Assembly (NCBI GenBank): GCA_034440615.1
Contig: JAOTOM010004629.1
Coordinates: forward strand, 122,001 to 186,000
Source of the DNA: Ashinkailepas kermadecensis
Taxonomy: Eukaryota > Arthropoda > Thecostraca > Neolepadidae
Direction of reading: 5' to 3'
DNA: 64,000 bases
Shown here: positions 47,068 to 59,116 of the stretch, one piece after another
Numbering within the stretch: the stretch's first letter is position 1
How the letters are laid out: every line of letters starts with the position of its first letter
The notes under the pieces: model-generated
Told to the model about the DNA's origin: nothing
The model's database searches: none
What the model saw: only the letters and a program-made list of their open reading frames with translations
Position numbers and translations under genes: made by a program

Positions 47068-47217
47068 TGAGTGCAGCATCGACACAATGTTTTACGCCCC
47101 CCCAATTAAAAATAATGCTTCGACCCTTTGGCATCGCAACCATGGCGTGTACTGAGCGCAATACGCACTGTGCAATGCACTCCCACTCACCCCTCCCCTG
47201 ATGTGAAGACGTGCGGA

Positions 47218-47262
47218 TTGGTTGGTGAATTAGGCTTAAGGGCTCATCAATTGCATTGGTTA
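47218..47262 (-). mobile_element. Degenerate hairpin retroposon
   Basis: GGTTGGTG followed by TTAGGCTTAAGGGCTCATCA and a decayed remainder aligns with the reverse of the 60-bp retroposon (tetranucleotide, GGGCTTTAGGGCGCATCGAC). No TSD remains. Confidence 0.4.
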
Positions 47263-49924
47263 TATATATATACAATACCGTGTGAAAAGATATCATGCCT
47301 CCTTGATGGTGTGAAGGAATCACCTCGTGACTGACGCAATTATCCGACTCGTGGCGCTAATCGGCCCATGCTTGGTTGTCATCCCAGCAATAATTAGCCA
47401 ACACAGCACTCTCCTCTCCTCTACGCATGGGTTAGCTTACTCTGGCCAATGCAGTTACATTGAGACATGCACCGTTGGTGATTCCACCGGGTAGCCAAGG
47501 CTGGCACGCCCCAAGAACACGTGACCTAAGCAGACGACATTCTGCGCCCGAGGGCCCAGGATCACGTGGGCTCAGCGGACGATGCTCTAGGTCAGAGGTC
47601 ACATGTGGTCAGAGCGGCACATGAGCACGACCAACTGTGAGCACGGCACAGCACCCACAGCCATTGGGAACAGTGTTGTGGAACGGCACAGTGGTGGCGA
47701 CCGATGCTGTCTTTTACGGCGCTATTTGCAGCTTAACCTGCTCTTGATCACGATCCGCACATATCACACTGATGCTCCGTGAAGCAGTGTGGCGTGTATT
47801 TCAACTGCCACTGACGTCCGATCGGCTCCCTCCGGGATGCGGACAGCAGTGCCACGTTAGGTACGACATTGGTAAGGTTCCTCTGGCCAATTTACACGGT
47901 CAAATGCAAACACAGTCTGGTCAAATACTGAACATTAGATACAGAAAACTCATGTATGAAATCGACTGTAATGAACCCTAATATTTCCAGTTTCAATGCA
48001 GACAGTGTCTAACGACAGAATGATTTCGCGATTGACGATTTTGTAGTGGTGAGTAGTTCCAGCATTGCTGGGGGACTGTTGGAATACCTCGAATGTGAGC
48101 ACGAAAATAAATTGAACTTTGTGTCCCCGGGGATGGCGAGCGGAACTTGTCGAAGGTTCGATATTCTTCAACTCTTTACCTTGACCACATGCTTGTGATG
48201 GCTACTCTGGTACGGCCAGGTAACACATATAATCATTCCTCATAATAATAGGTGCTGGATGTGCTTTCCACGAACAGAAATACTACAGGGATACCTTGGA
48301 ACAACATCTGGGTCATGTGGGCATTCCGATTATCAATGCAAAACAAGAGGAACCGAAACGGAACACTTTTTGCGAGTGTTCTTTGCTCAACATTAAATTT
48401 TGTTACGGATTTAGCGTCAGTATCCGTATGTTCCTTGCAGTTCACAATGCATTTAGTGCCACTGATTGACCAGCTTCTATATTCTTTCAGCAAACTTCGG
48501 ACAGCGTAGTCTCCCACCGGGTCCACATATAGCGCATTCTCCGACTCAGAGCCTCACAGAACAAGTCAATTTCGGAAACAAGCGACCTCTAAAGATCGAT
48601 GGCACTCTGCCAAAATCACCATTCATGAGTACCAAATGTTGATGATGTGAATGCCCGATGACACATATTTGCATAGGAATGCAATTCATCTGGAGAACTG
48701 CAATACCTCACCGACCAAGCATTTGCATTGAACGCCAGACAGGCGCCCCAGGCCTCACAATATTAGGCGATCAGTGTATTTCCCACGCACAAAGTCGCCC
48801 TTAACAGCGCTCAACTATTGCGAGAGGGAAGAGGGTAATGCCCTCGGTTTGATCTTCTCAAATATGTATTGTGTTTGGTGTACATGTCAGGTTGCATCGA
48901 TCCAGGATAAACACCAACAACTGAGCCCTGCATGCACATGCATACATGCGTACATTATTCGTCGGTTTCCGATGTAAACGGACATGGCACTGAATTTCTA
49001 TGCAAGGCGAAAACAACCGACTGAGTTAGAATATTAAGCATCAACTGTGGCCCGCAAATTAAAATGCCGTCGCTATAACGCTTCGCTGTCTGTTTATAAG
49101 TGAAACACAATGAGCTTAGACGTAAAACCAGAGCTTGAAAGATATTTGTGTTACATCGCGCATAACTGAGAGCAGACTGCGTGGAATGGACATGTGCAGC
49201 ACAAATACGCCACACTGCAGCTTCGGACATAATAGCACACTGCAGTTTCGGTCATAGCAGCACATGGCTGCTGCCGTTCATCCTGGGACGGTTCACGACA
49301 ACCGTATGCAGATCAAAAGATAGCTGGACGTGCGCGCCAACTGCGAAAAAGTTGCACTGCACGTAACCGAAAGCGCGTGAAGGTTTTTTCTTAGGAATTG
49401 GGCAACAAAAACAGAGCTTCTCGGAGTGCCCCTCGCGCTGAACACGTACCGATGAATAGGCCCGGAAGTCCGTGATCTCAACTCTCTATTCGATATCGCC
49501 TGCGTCCGTCGGTGGGTCGGGCTATTTGACTGCCCGGCGAGCTGTGCAAGACAGCACAGATTGGGTTCTATATTTGGGTGCCAGTCAGCAGCAATAGTCG
49601 GCTTGATATACCCAAGTGTGTATACGTCGGTCCATCGACGTCGCCGTTCCTCTCGTTCGCATGAGTACCGGTGTATCAGGCAGAGGGTTTGAGGTAGCTC
49701 GAGAAGGTGACAGGGTAGAAGCAGACCGACGGACGGTAAAGAGGACACAAGGTCACACCTCACACCAGAGCAGCGGGTCAGGGACACACCGGCAGAAAAG
49801 AAAGAGAACCAGAGACAGAACGGTACATCAGACAGAGAGTTAGAGCCGGAGCAGTGGGTTGGATGGAGCAATACCAGCAAATCACACGGAGGCGGAACAG
49901 ATGGCTGGCTGGCTGGCTGGGGTG
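47263..49924. other. No recognisable gene
   Basis: About 2.7 kb of mostly unique sequence. The largest frames (for example 48233-48526 minus, 97 codons, and 49293-49976 minus, 227 codons ending in a Pro/Thr-rich low-complexity part) have no recognisable domain. Three CACGTG/CACATG-type words occur at about 47518-47605. Confidence 0.35.
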
Positions 49925-50240
49925 GAGTGGGAGTGCGGGTGGGAGTGGGCGGGGTGGCTGTGTCTGGCGGTGCCATAGCACCCGTCAGCAGACAGGGGGC
50001 GCTCCAGACGACTGGCTGGGTTGGGGGTGAGGCTGGAGGTGGAGGTGGAGGTGGGGGTGAGCAGGGTGGCTGTGCTGGCGGTGCCGCAGGACTCTCCGGC
50101 GGACAGGGGGCGGACCAGTGAGGTGGGGGTGAGCAGGGTGGCTGTGCTGGCGGTGCCGCAGAACACGTCAGCGGACAGGGGGTGGACCAGTGAGGTGGGG
50201 GTGGGAAGGGTGTCTGTGGTGGCGGTGCCGCCGAACAGAC
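49925..50240. repeat. 72-bp minisatellite, about 3.5 units
   Basis: Units marked by GTGAGCAGGGTGGCTGTGCT at 50057 and 50129 (period 72), with a G-rich degenerate lead-in and a degenerate last unit. Confidence 0.8.
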
Positions 50241-51351
50241 GCCGTTAGGTGATCATCTGGGCGCGGCGAGGCACCGCTGGCCCGCGCCGTACCGGCCTGG
50301 TCCCGTTAGGAGAGCGTGTCGACCATGGTGCCGGCGGCAGCCATCAGCGGCCGCACGGCACGGCCACACAGATGGCTTATCGGTCACGGCTCCGTCGCAG
50401 ACCTCAGCCAGTCGGTGGGCGCAGGCACAGGCAAGCGATCGCACAGCCTTGATTTATGTGTTGACTGCAACCGAAGCCGGCCCTCAATCTGCAACTTCTC
50501 CCAGTAAGACTAAATTTGACGTATGAGCGTCGTTTGATCTAAAGTGACTAAAATTGAATTAAAATCACGCTTAGTTTGTTCTTCCGCATCAAAGCTTTTC
50601 GCTAGATGACGACCCCAGTGAAAACTCCTGAGTCGACGATATGGGTGTACGCCAGCCCAAGATCAAACTACGCTATTAACTTCCTTCCTGTGCTGAGATA
50701 GAGGAAGACCATCCACAATATGCTAAGATATATTGGTTGACTATTGTCACATGGCATCATATCGTTGCAGATGTTTATCGAATCAGTGCTCACAAATAAA
50801 TAACTATAGAAAACAGGTAAAAAGACATAATTGTTGCATGGATTGTATCGAGATATGCCAGGAGAAAACCCTACTACTTGTCTTCAACTAGCCACATGCC
50901 TTCCATCACGTCACATTCAATAGCGTTCACTTCACAACTGCTTCACGATCTAGCGATAGACAAACAGACCTGCTGTACAACAGTAGCAGCAGGTGTGCGT
51001 GCTTGCTAAGCAATGATAACCAGATCCTACGTGACAGTCGGTGCATATATTGTGTTTTACCGTTGCAGGACCAAGGGAGTTTGGCAAAAGGCGCACAAGG
51101 CTTGCAGGGCGCACGCGGTGAGCAGAAATAGCAGGAGGGTTATAGCCAGGCCGCTGGTACACTGGCGAAATGGCCGTACGGCTACGTCTGTGGCCATAGC
51201 CTGCTGATGCAATTACACTTTGCAAGTCGCCTCGCGCGGCCATGGCGAAGCCCAGTCATCGGTCTGTCTTAACTGGGTCAACATGCCTGAGGTGTGTCTG
51301 ACCGCGCAGTCGAGGGGGTAGAGCTGCGTCGGGCGTTCGGTGCGGGCAGAG
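50241..51351. other. No recognisable feature
   Basis: No recognisable gene or repeat. Confidence 0.35.
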
Positions 51352-54097
51352 GTGGGCTGGCTGGCCGGGTCCTGACATAGCTGTGTCGGCGGGTCAGCCC
51401 CGACAGACTGGTGTCGACTGCTGGTCGGGTCCTGACATAGCTGTGTCGGCGGGTCAGCCCCGGCAGACTGGTGTCGACTGGCTGGTCGGGTCCTGACATA
51501 GCTGTGTCGGCGGGTCAGCCCCGGCAGACTGGGGTCGACTGGCTGGCCGGGTCCTGACATAGCTGTGTCGGCGGGTCAGCCCCGGCAGACTGGGGTCGAC
51601 TGGCTGGTCGGGTCCTGACATAGCTGTGTCGGCGCGTCAGCCCCGGCAGACTGGTGTCGACTGCTGGTCGGGCCCTGACATAGCTGTGTCGGCGGGTCAG
51701 CCCCGACAGACTGGGGTCGACTGGCTGGCCGGGTCCTGACATAGCTGTGTCGGCGGGTCAGCCCCGGCAGACTGGTGTCGACTGCTGGTCGGGTCCTGAC
51801 ATAGCTGTGTCGGCGGGTCAGCCCCGACAGACTGGTGTCGACTGGCTGGCCGGGTCCTGACATAGCTGTGTCGGCGGGTCAGCCCCGACAGACTGGTGTC
51901 GACTGCTGGTCGGGTCCTGACATAGCTGTGTCGGCGGGTCAGCCCCGACAGACTGGGGTCGACTGGCTGGTCGGGTCCTGACATAGCTGTGTCGGCGGGT
52001 CAGCCCCGGCAGACTGGGGTCGACTGGCTGGTCGGGTCCTGACATAGCTGTGTCGGCGCGTCAGCCCCGGCAGACTGGGGTCGACTGCTGGCCGGGTCCT
52101 GACATAGCTGTGTCGGCGGGTCAGCCCCGACAGACTGGGGTCGACTGGCTGGCCGGGCCCTGACATAGCTGTGTCGGCGGGTCAGCCCCGGCAGACTGGG
52201 GTCGACTGGCTGGTCGGGCCCTGACATAGCTGTGTCGCGCGCGTCAGCCCCGACAGACTGGTGTCGACTGGCTGGCCGGGCCCTGACATAGCTGTGTCGG
52301 CGGGTCAGCCCCGACAGACTGGTGTCGACTGCTGGTCGGGTCCTGACATAGCTGTGTCGGCGCGTCAGCCCCGACAGACTGGTGTCGACTGGCTGGTCGG
52401 GCCCTGACATAGCTGTGTCGGCGGGTCAGCCCCGACAGACTGGTGTCGACTGCTGGCCGGGTCCTGACATAGCTGTGTCGGCGCGTCAGCCCCGGCAGAC
52501 TGGTGTCGACTGCTGGTCGGGTCCTGACATAGCTGTGTCGGCGGGTCAGCCCCGGCAGACTGGTGTCGACTGCTGGTCGGGCCCTGACATAGCTGTGTCG
52601 GCGGGTCAGCCCCGGCAGACTGGGGTCGACTGGCTGGTCGGGTCCTGACATAGCTGTGTCGGCGGGTCAGCCCCGGCAGACTGGGGTCGACTGGCTGGTC
52701 GGGCCCTGACATAGCTGTGTCGCGCGCGTCAGCCCCGACAGACTGGTGTCGACTGACTGGTCGGGTCCTGACATAGCTGTGTCGGCGGGTCAGCCCCGAC
52801 AGACTGGTGTCGACTGCTGGTCGGGTCCTGACATAGCTGTGTCGGCGCGTCAGCCCCGACAGACTGGTGTCGACTGGCTGGTCGGGTCCTGACATAGCTG
52901 TGTCGGCGGGTCAGCCCCGACAGACTGGTGTCGACTGGCTGGTCGGGTCCTGACATAGCTGTGTCGGCGGGTCAGCCCCGACAGACTGGTGTCGACTGCT
53001 GGTCGGGTCCTGACATAGCTGTGTCGGCGGGTCAGCCCCGACAGACTGAGGTCGACTGGCTGGCCGGGCCCTGACATAGCTGTGTCGGCGGGTCAGCCCC
53101 GACAGACTGAGGTCGACTGGCTGGCCGGGCCCTGACATAGCTGTGTCGGCGGGTCAGCCCCGGCAGACTGGTGTCGACTGCTGGTCGGGTCCTGACATAG
53201 CTGTGTCGGCGGGTCAGCCCCGACAGACTGGTGTCGACTGCTGGTCGGGTCCTGACATAGCTGTGTCGGCGGGTCAGCCCCGACAGACTGGTGTCGACTG
53301 CTGGTCGGGTCCTGACATAGCTGTGTCGGCGGGTCAGCCCCGACAGACTGGTGTCGACTGCTGGTCGGGTCCTGACATAGCTGTGTCGGCGCGTCAGCCC
53401 CGGCAGACTGGTGTCGACTGCTGGTCGGGTCCTGACATAGCTGTGTCGGCGGGTCAGCCCCGGCAGACTGGTGTCGACTGCTGGTCGGGTCCTGACATAG
53501 CTGTGTCGGCGCGTCAGCCCCGGCAGACTGGGGTCGACTGGCTGGTCGGGCCCTGACATAGCTGTGTCGGCGGGTCAGCCCCGACAGACTGGTGTCGACT
53601 GCTGGTCGGGTCCTGACATAGCTGTGTCGGCGCGTCAGCCCCGGCAGACTGGTGTCGACTGCTGGTCGGGTCCTGACATAGCTGTGTCGGCGGGTCAGCC
53701 CCGGCAGACTGGTGTCGACTGCTGGTCGGGCCCTGACATAGCTGTGTCGGCGCGTCAGCCCCGACAGACTGGTGTCGACTGCTGGTCGGGTCCTGACATA
53801 GCTGTGTCGGCGCGTCAGCCCCGGCAGACTGGGGTCGACTGGCTGGTCGGGCCCTGACATAGCTGTGTCGGCGGGTCAGCCCCGGCAGACTGAGGTCGAC
53901 TGGCTGGCCGGGCCCTGACATAGCTGTGTCGGCGGGTCAGCCCCGACAGACTGGGGTCGACTGGCTGGCCGGGCCCTGACATAGCTGTGTCGGCGGGTCA
54001 GCCCCGACAGACTGGTGTCGACTGCTGGTCGGGTCCTGACATAGCTGTGTCGGCGGGTCAGCCCCGACAGACTGGTGTCGACTGGCTGGCCGGGCCC
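51352..54097. repeat. 60/61-bp minisatellite, about 45 units (2.7 kb)
   Basis: The largest array here. Unit core TGACATAGCTGTGTCGGCGG. Units come in 60-bp (GACTGCTGGTC) and 61-bp (GACTGGCTGGTC) classes, with further switches GGTC/GGCC, GACAGAC/GGCAGAC, GGTG/GGGG and GGCGGGTC/GGCGCGTC. Two units contain GTCGCGCGCGTC. Open frames up to 255 codons on the minus strand are artefacts. Confidence 0.97.
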
Positions 54098-56008
54098 GAG
54101 CAGAGCCAGGTCGCGGCGGCGGTGCTTGTTGGCCGCCCAATGGCCCGTCGTGGGATGAATAATTGATGAGCCGCGGCGGCTCCGGCTGACGCCGCCGGAC
54201 ATATTCATTCATTTATGTCTAATTTATACGCCAGTGGATCCAAGGTAAGCTGGGGCGGCGAGCCAGCCGCGGACCGAGACTGAAGGTGGCGCGTGCCCAT
54301 CACCAGCCGACAGCCAGCCGACACAACAACCAACACAACAACCGGCCATCAGCGACCGAGACTGAAGGTGGCGCGTGCCCAGTCTTGCCGGAAAGGGGGG
54401 TCGTTCCCACCCAGCGGATCCTCATGACGACGCAGTTCGTGGGAGGATCGCATTGTTGGAAGCCACAGTTGCTCCTCTTCCGAGGGAAGAAAACTTCTTT
54501 ATATCAAATGATGACACTCAGTACCCTTTTGATGGCAAGTAGTGTGCTATTGTAATGCATCCGACTCAGTTAAGTAAAAGTTCAGCAGGCTATTTTGCCT
54601 CGTCACGTGCATGCGGGAATTGCCATATCAGGTGGAGCTCTGGGAACCGAAACCAGCTTATATAGTAAAGAAAGACAAGAAACTTTCTAATCAGTTCAGG
54701 ATAAATGCAATTTTGTCCCAATTCGATTACCTCGCGTGAAAAGTTCCATTTCTGTGGCTAACGCAGATCTAAATTTGAAGAAGAAAATGGCCAGTTATAT
54801 TGTAATAACTTCAAAAGATCCCTGGGTGTATGCAATGTACATACAATCGAATGTATACAAGTAATCCGATGAACGAAACATCATGTGGAAATAGTATGAG
54901 AATACGCTCAGGAGTAAAACAGGCGAAGACAAAAAGTGTGACCAAAAGGCTCGCAGCATTCGTCCAGCAATTATGCCAGAGGTATTTGATGTAACATAGC
55001 CTTGGTAAATCTACCTTGGAATGGGTCAAAGTTCCTTCATCAGACATGGTAAGCGCCAATACCTTTCGCAGCATTCCGTGACCGGAAAGCTCGACTGGGT
55101 GGGCATTCACAGCACTCAATGCCCTTGACAGACGGCAGTTGATCAAGGTATTTCCATGTGGTAAGTGTATCCATTGTCTGATTGAAGTTCAAGTGCAGTC
55201 TAATCGACTCGTCTTGATGAATGGCTACATCGAGTGCTTAGTTCAACAGCAAAATGCTTACCATTCAAGTGCAAAACACAGCAGCACAAGTACGCCATAT
55301 GATGTCAAGACGAGGCGGAATTTTTTTGCCTAAAAGCTCGCTCCGAACCCATCTCCACAAGAGCCCTGCACTCTGGAAATCTGCCATCTTAATGCGGCCT
55401 TACTCCTCGGAATGATCGGGTAATCCTCCTGGCACGCTCCTGGAGCAGGTTTCAGTGATGCTTTTTTAGCGGCCCGGCCTGTGCACCGCATGCGGGTGAC
55501 TTCAACTGGCCAGTTAAGTCAGTGTTGGAGAATGCAACGCTTGCAGTCAAGGCAGATAACAGCAGCTGGTTCGTGTGGTGCCAGTGAGAGATGTACCTCA
55601 CCACCTGAAGGTGAGAGGAGCGGCACATGTGCTCCGTAGATAGCAGGAGGGTGCAACACAAACAATATCGTGGCGGGAATGGTAGTCAGGCAGTGAAGCT
55701 ATTTTTGTTGTTGCAGCCCCGTCCTTCCCCGTCGTTTTTCCGCAAGATACCCGCTATTACACATGCCTAGATGTCGTCAAATTATAACTTGGGGCTTCGC
55801 CCCATCAACATTATGCCAGCACATTTGCCTAGCAACAGGCATGGAGCAGGCAGCGAGCATGCCGGTCCACCACAAGGCCACCGAGAACAAGCCGAGATTC
55901 CTGCCGACGAGCACCTCTCTAGAGTGTAAGAGAGCCGGTTGAATTATATTTGCTCCTGGTGACTTAGCAACATTAGCATCGCATGCCAGTCAATTAGGGT
56001 GAATTGAA
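54098..56008. other. No gene; 28-bp duplication
   Basis: A 28-bp word (core GACCGAGACTGAAGGTGGCG) occurs at 54272-54299 and 54354-54381. No domain-bearing frame is present. Confidence 0.4.
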
Positions 56009-56143
56009 TGGGCCACGTGATCTGAGGGGTGGGGCACCTTCCGAGACGAGGTGCATGAGCCACGTGATCTGAAGGATCGGGGGTTCTTCCGAGGTGGGTG
56101 CATAAGCCACGTGATCTGAAGGCTGGGGGATCTTTCGAGATGG
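56009..56143. repeat. 47-48-bp tandem repeat with CACGTG, 3 units
   Basis: Units marked by CCACGTGATCTGA at 56012, 56060 and 56107. Each contains a CACGTG E-box. Confidence 0.8.
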
Positions 56144-56825
56144 ACTCATGTGGCAGAACATCCAGATCGAGAGGGAGCCATCAGGATCGAGACAGAACTG
56201 CTGCACTGGGTCGGAATAGCCAGTGTAGAAGACACAGAGCGGCCCAGAAGAATACCAGCTGCCATGCTTCATCAGCTTTATGGCTTTGCAATTCGGAATT
56301 GATGCAAGCCGAAACTTCCTTTTCAGTGCAAAAGTGGATCCCACGGTTGGAGGAAATTTTTAGAATTATGCGCAGAGGCATCTTTTAGGAGAGCAGGATA
56401 TGAAGATCCGTTCCTTGCTGAACCAATAACGTTTACAAGAAAATTCGTACCTAATATGTTCTTACTGCCCTTTTCTGTGTGCCGTTCTAATTGTATTTGA
56501 CAAGTAATATCAGTGACGGAGTGATATAGATGATGGAAACGTGCATTTAAGCTGCAGAAAGATCTAGAGGCTCATACAATTTTCGGTCTGCAAGACGACC
56601 GGCAATTCCCAAATGCCAGGGATAAATACAGGGAGGGACGTGTGTGTCTCCCCTCCCCAAGTCCAGACTTCCCCTGCTATGATGGGTAAGCTAGGCCCCT
56701 AAGCCCGAAAAGTCCACTTTGGCGACGCCCCTAACGCCGTCACCAGCACTGAGCAGGAGCCTCCCCAGCCCAAGAGGTCCACTGTGTCGACGCTCTCCCT
56801 CCCACCAGAGACATTTCGGTGTGCT
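56144..56825. other. No recognisable feature
   Basis: No recognisable gene or repeat. Confidence 0.35.
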
Positions 56826-58078
56826 GCATGTTGTTGCCGGTACTGAGCTGGGACCTCCCTGGCCCCAACAGGCCGGTGCAGGTTGTGGCCGGTACTGAGC
56901 TGGGACCTCCCTGGCCCCAGCAGGCCGGTGCAGGTTGTGGCCGGTACTGAGCTGGGACCTCCCTGGCCCCAACAGGCCGGTGCAGGTTGTGGCCGGTACT
57001 GAGCTGGGACCTCCCTGGCCCCAACAGGCCGGTGCAGGTTGTGGCCGGTACTGAGCTGGGACCTCCCTGGCCCCAACAGGCCGGTGCAGGTTGTGGCCGG
57101 TACTGAGCTGGGACCTCCCCGGCCCCAACAGGCCGGTGCAGGTTGTGGCCGGTACTGAGCTGGGACCTCCCTGGCCCCAACAGGCCGGTGCAGGTTGTGG
57201 CCGGTACTGAGCTGGGACCTCCCTGGCCCCAGCAGGCCGGTGCAGGTTGTGGCCGGTACTGAGCTGGGACCTCCCTGGCCCCAGCAGGCCGGTGCAGGTT
57301 GTGGCCGGTACTGAGCTGGGACCTCCCTGGCCCCAGCAGGCCGGTGCAGGTTGTGGCCGGTACTGAGCTGGGACCTCCCTGGCCCCAGCAGGCCGGTGCA
57401 GGTTGTGGCCGGTACTGAGCTGGGACCTCCCTGGCCCCAACAGGCCGGTGCAGGTTGTGGCCGGTACTGAGCTGGGACCTCCCTGGCCCCAACAGGCCGG
57501 TGCAGGTTGTGGCCGGTACTGAGCTGGGACCTCCCTGGCCCCAGCAGGCCGGTGCAGGTTGTGGCCGGTACTGAGCTGGGACCTCCCTGGCCCCAGCAGG
57601 CCGGTGCAGGTTGTGGCCGGTACTGAGCTGGGACCTCCCTGGCCCCAGCAGGCCGGTGCAGGTTGTGGCCGGTACTGAGCTGGGACCTCCCTGGCCCCAG
57701 CAGGCCGGTGCAGGTTGTGGCCGGTACTGAGCTGGGACCTCCCTGGCCCCAACAGGCCGGTGCAGGTTGTGGCCGGTACTGAGCTGGGACCTCCCTGGCC
57801 CCAGCAGGCCGGTGCAGGTTGTGGCCGGTACTGAGCTGGGACCTCCCTGGCCCCAGCAGGCCGGTGCAGGTTGTGGCCGGTACTGAGCTGGGACCTCCCT
57901 GGCCCCAGCAGGCCGGTGCAGGTTGTGGCCGGTACTGAGCTGGGACCTCCCTGGCCCCAGCAGGCCGGTGCAGGTTGTGGCCGGTACTGAGCTGGGACCT
58001 CCCTGGCCCCAGCAGGCCGGTGCAGGTTGTGGCCAGTACTGAGCTGGGACCTCCCTGGCCCCAGCAGGCCGGTGCAGG
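56826..58078. repeat. 52-bp minisatellite, about 24 units
   Basis: Extremely homogeneous 52-bp units with core GTACTGAGCTGGGACCTCCC. Almost the only variation is CCCCAGCAGG/CCCCAACAGG. The unit has no minus-strand stop, so all three minus frames are open (353-480 codons); none is a gene. Confidence 0.97.
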
Positions 58079-58886
58079 ACGGTCACCGCCGTCCCCTGGC
58101 ATCACGGCCGGTGAGGCAGCGGCCGACTGCCGGCTCCGCACCCCTCGCCATCACCATGGTCAGCTGCACAATGGTCGGTGGTCGCTGCAGTGACCAGTCA
58201 TCGCCGAAGGGGTCATTGTGTCGGTGGCTACCGGCGGCGGTCCGGTCTACTGTTTCGCTGCGGCCGGCGGAGTCGTGGGCAGGCGGCTGGGCAGGAGGTT
58301 GGCCGAGGCTGAGAGTGTTGGTGGTGACAACTGCGACACGGTCTGACGGGGAGAGTCGGCTGTGGAGCAGTCTGGCAGCGTGCACTGGGAGGCAGCGGGA
58401 CAGCCCGGGCCTCTCAGCTGGGGGGGAGGCTGTGGAGCGGTTGAGTGCCGCATTGTCGACAGAAAGCTGCAGACCACGAATTATCGACCGTAAAACTGTC
58501 TGGTGTTATGGGAGATTTCATTACAGCTCGTGGCGTAGGGTCACATCCAGAAACAGGTGGGCCTCCATAGTCGGATAGCGAGGCCTCAACATTGATGTCC
58601 CGCGTGCTACTCACAGTGTCACGACTACCCAAACGCCCAGACTAACAAGTTCGTGGACGGACATAAACAGGCGCGCATGGAAGCTAAGCAGCAGCCGCAC
58701 CTCAAAACCACAATCTTCCCGATCAGGTAGATGATGCAATACGTGTTTGAAATCCCAGCTTGACACTGGCGGAGGACGACGCCCGGTCCACCTAAGCATG
58801 AATGGCAGCGTCAGAACATTCTACAAGTCGAACCGGCAAGCCGCAGCACACCTAGGCACAGTTCCGTTTTCCACATCTACACGCGT
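58079..58886. other. No recognisable feature
   Basis: GC-rich sequence without recognised features. Confidence 0.35.
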
Positions 58887-59116
58887 ACACGGACAGCACA
58901 CCGTGCGTGTATTTGGATAGTGGTGGACAGTGACGCTCCCGAGCGGTAGTGGTGGACAGTGACGCTCCCGAGCGGTAGTGGTGGGTACAGCAGGGCTGAC
59001 GGCAGCACCATACCATACACGGACAGCGCACCGTGCATGTATTTGGATAGTGGTGGACAGTGACGCTCCCGAGCGGTAGCGGTGGGTACAGCAGGGCAGA
59101 CGGCAGCACCATACCG
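58887..59116. repeat. Tandem duplication of 130/100 bp with inner 29-30-bp repeat
   Basis: Two units share ACACGGACAGC, ATTTGGATAGTGGTGGACAG and GGGTACAGCAGGGC segments. The first unit contains an additional tandem copy of GTGGACAGTGACGCTCCCGA. Confidence 0.85.

Noticed and set aside
51213..54212. Series of 75-255-codon frames
   Set aside because: All are translations of the 60/61-bp array and start and stop with unit-length changes.
56691..58141. Open frames of 353-480 codons on the minus strand
   Set aside because: Products of the stop-free 52-bp minisatellite unit; all three frames are equally open.
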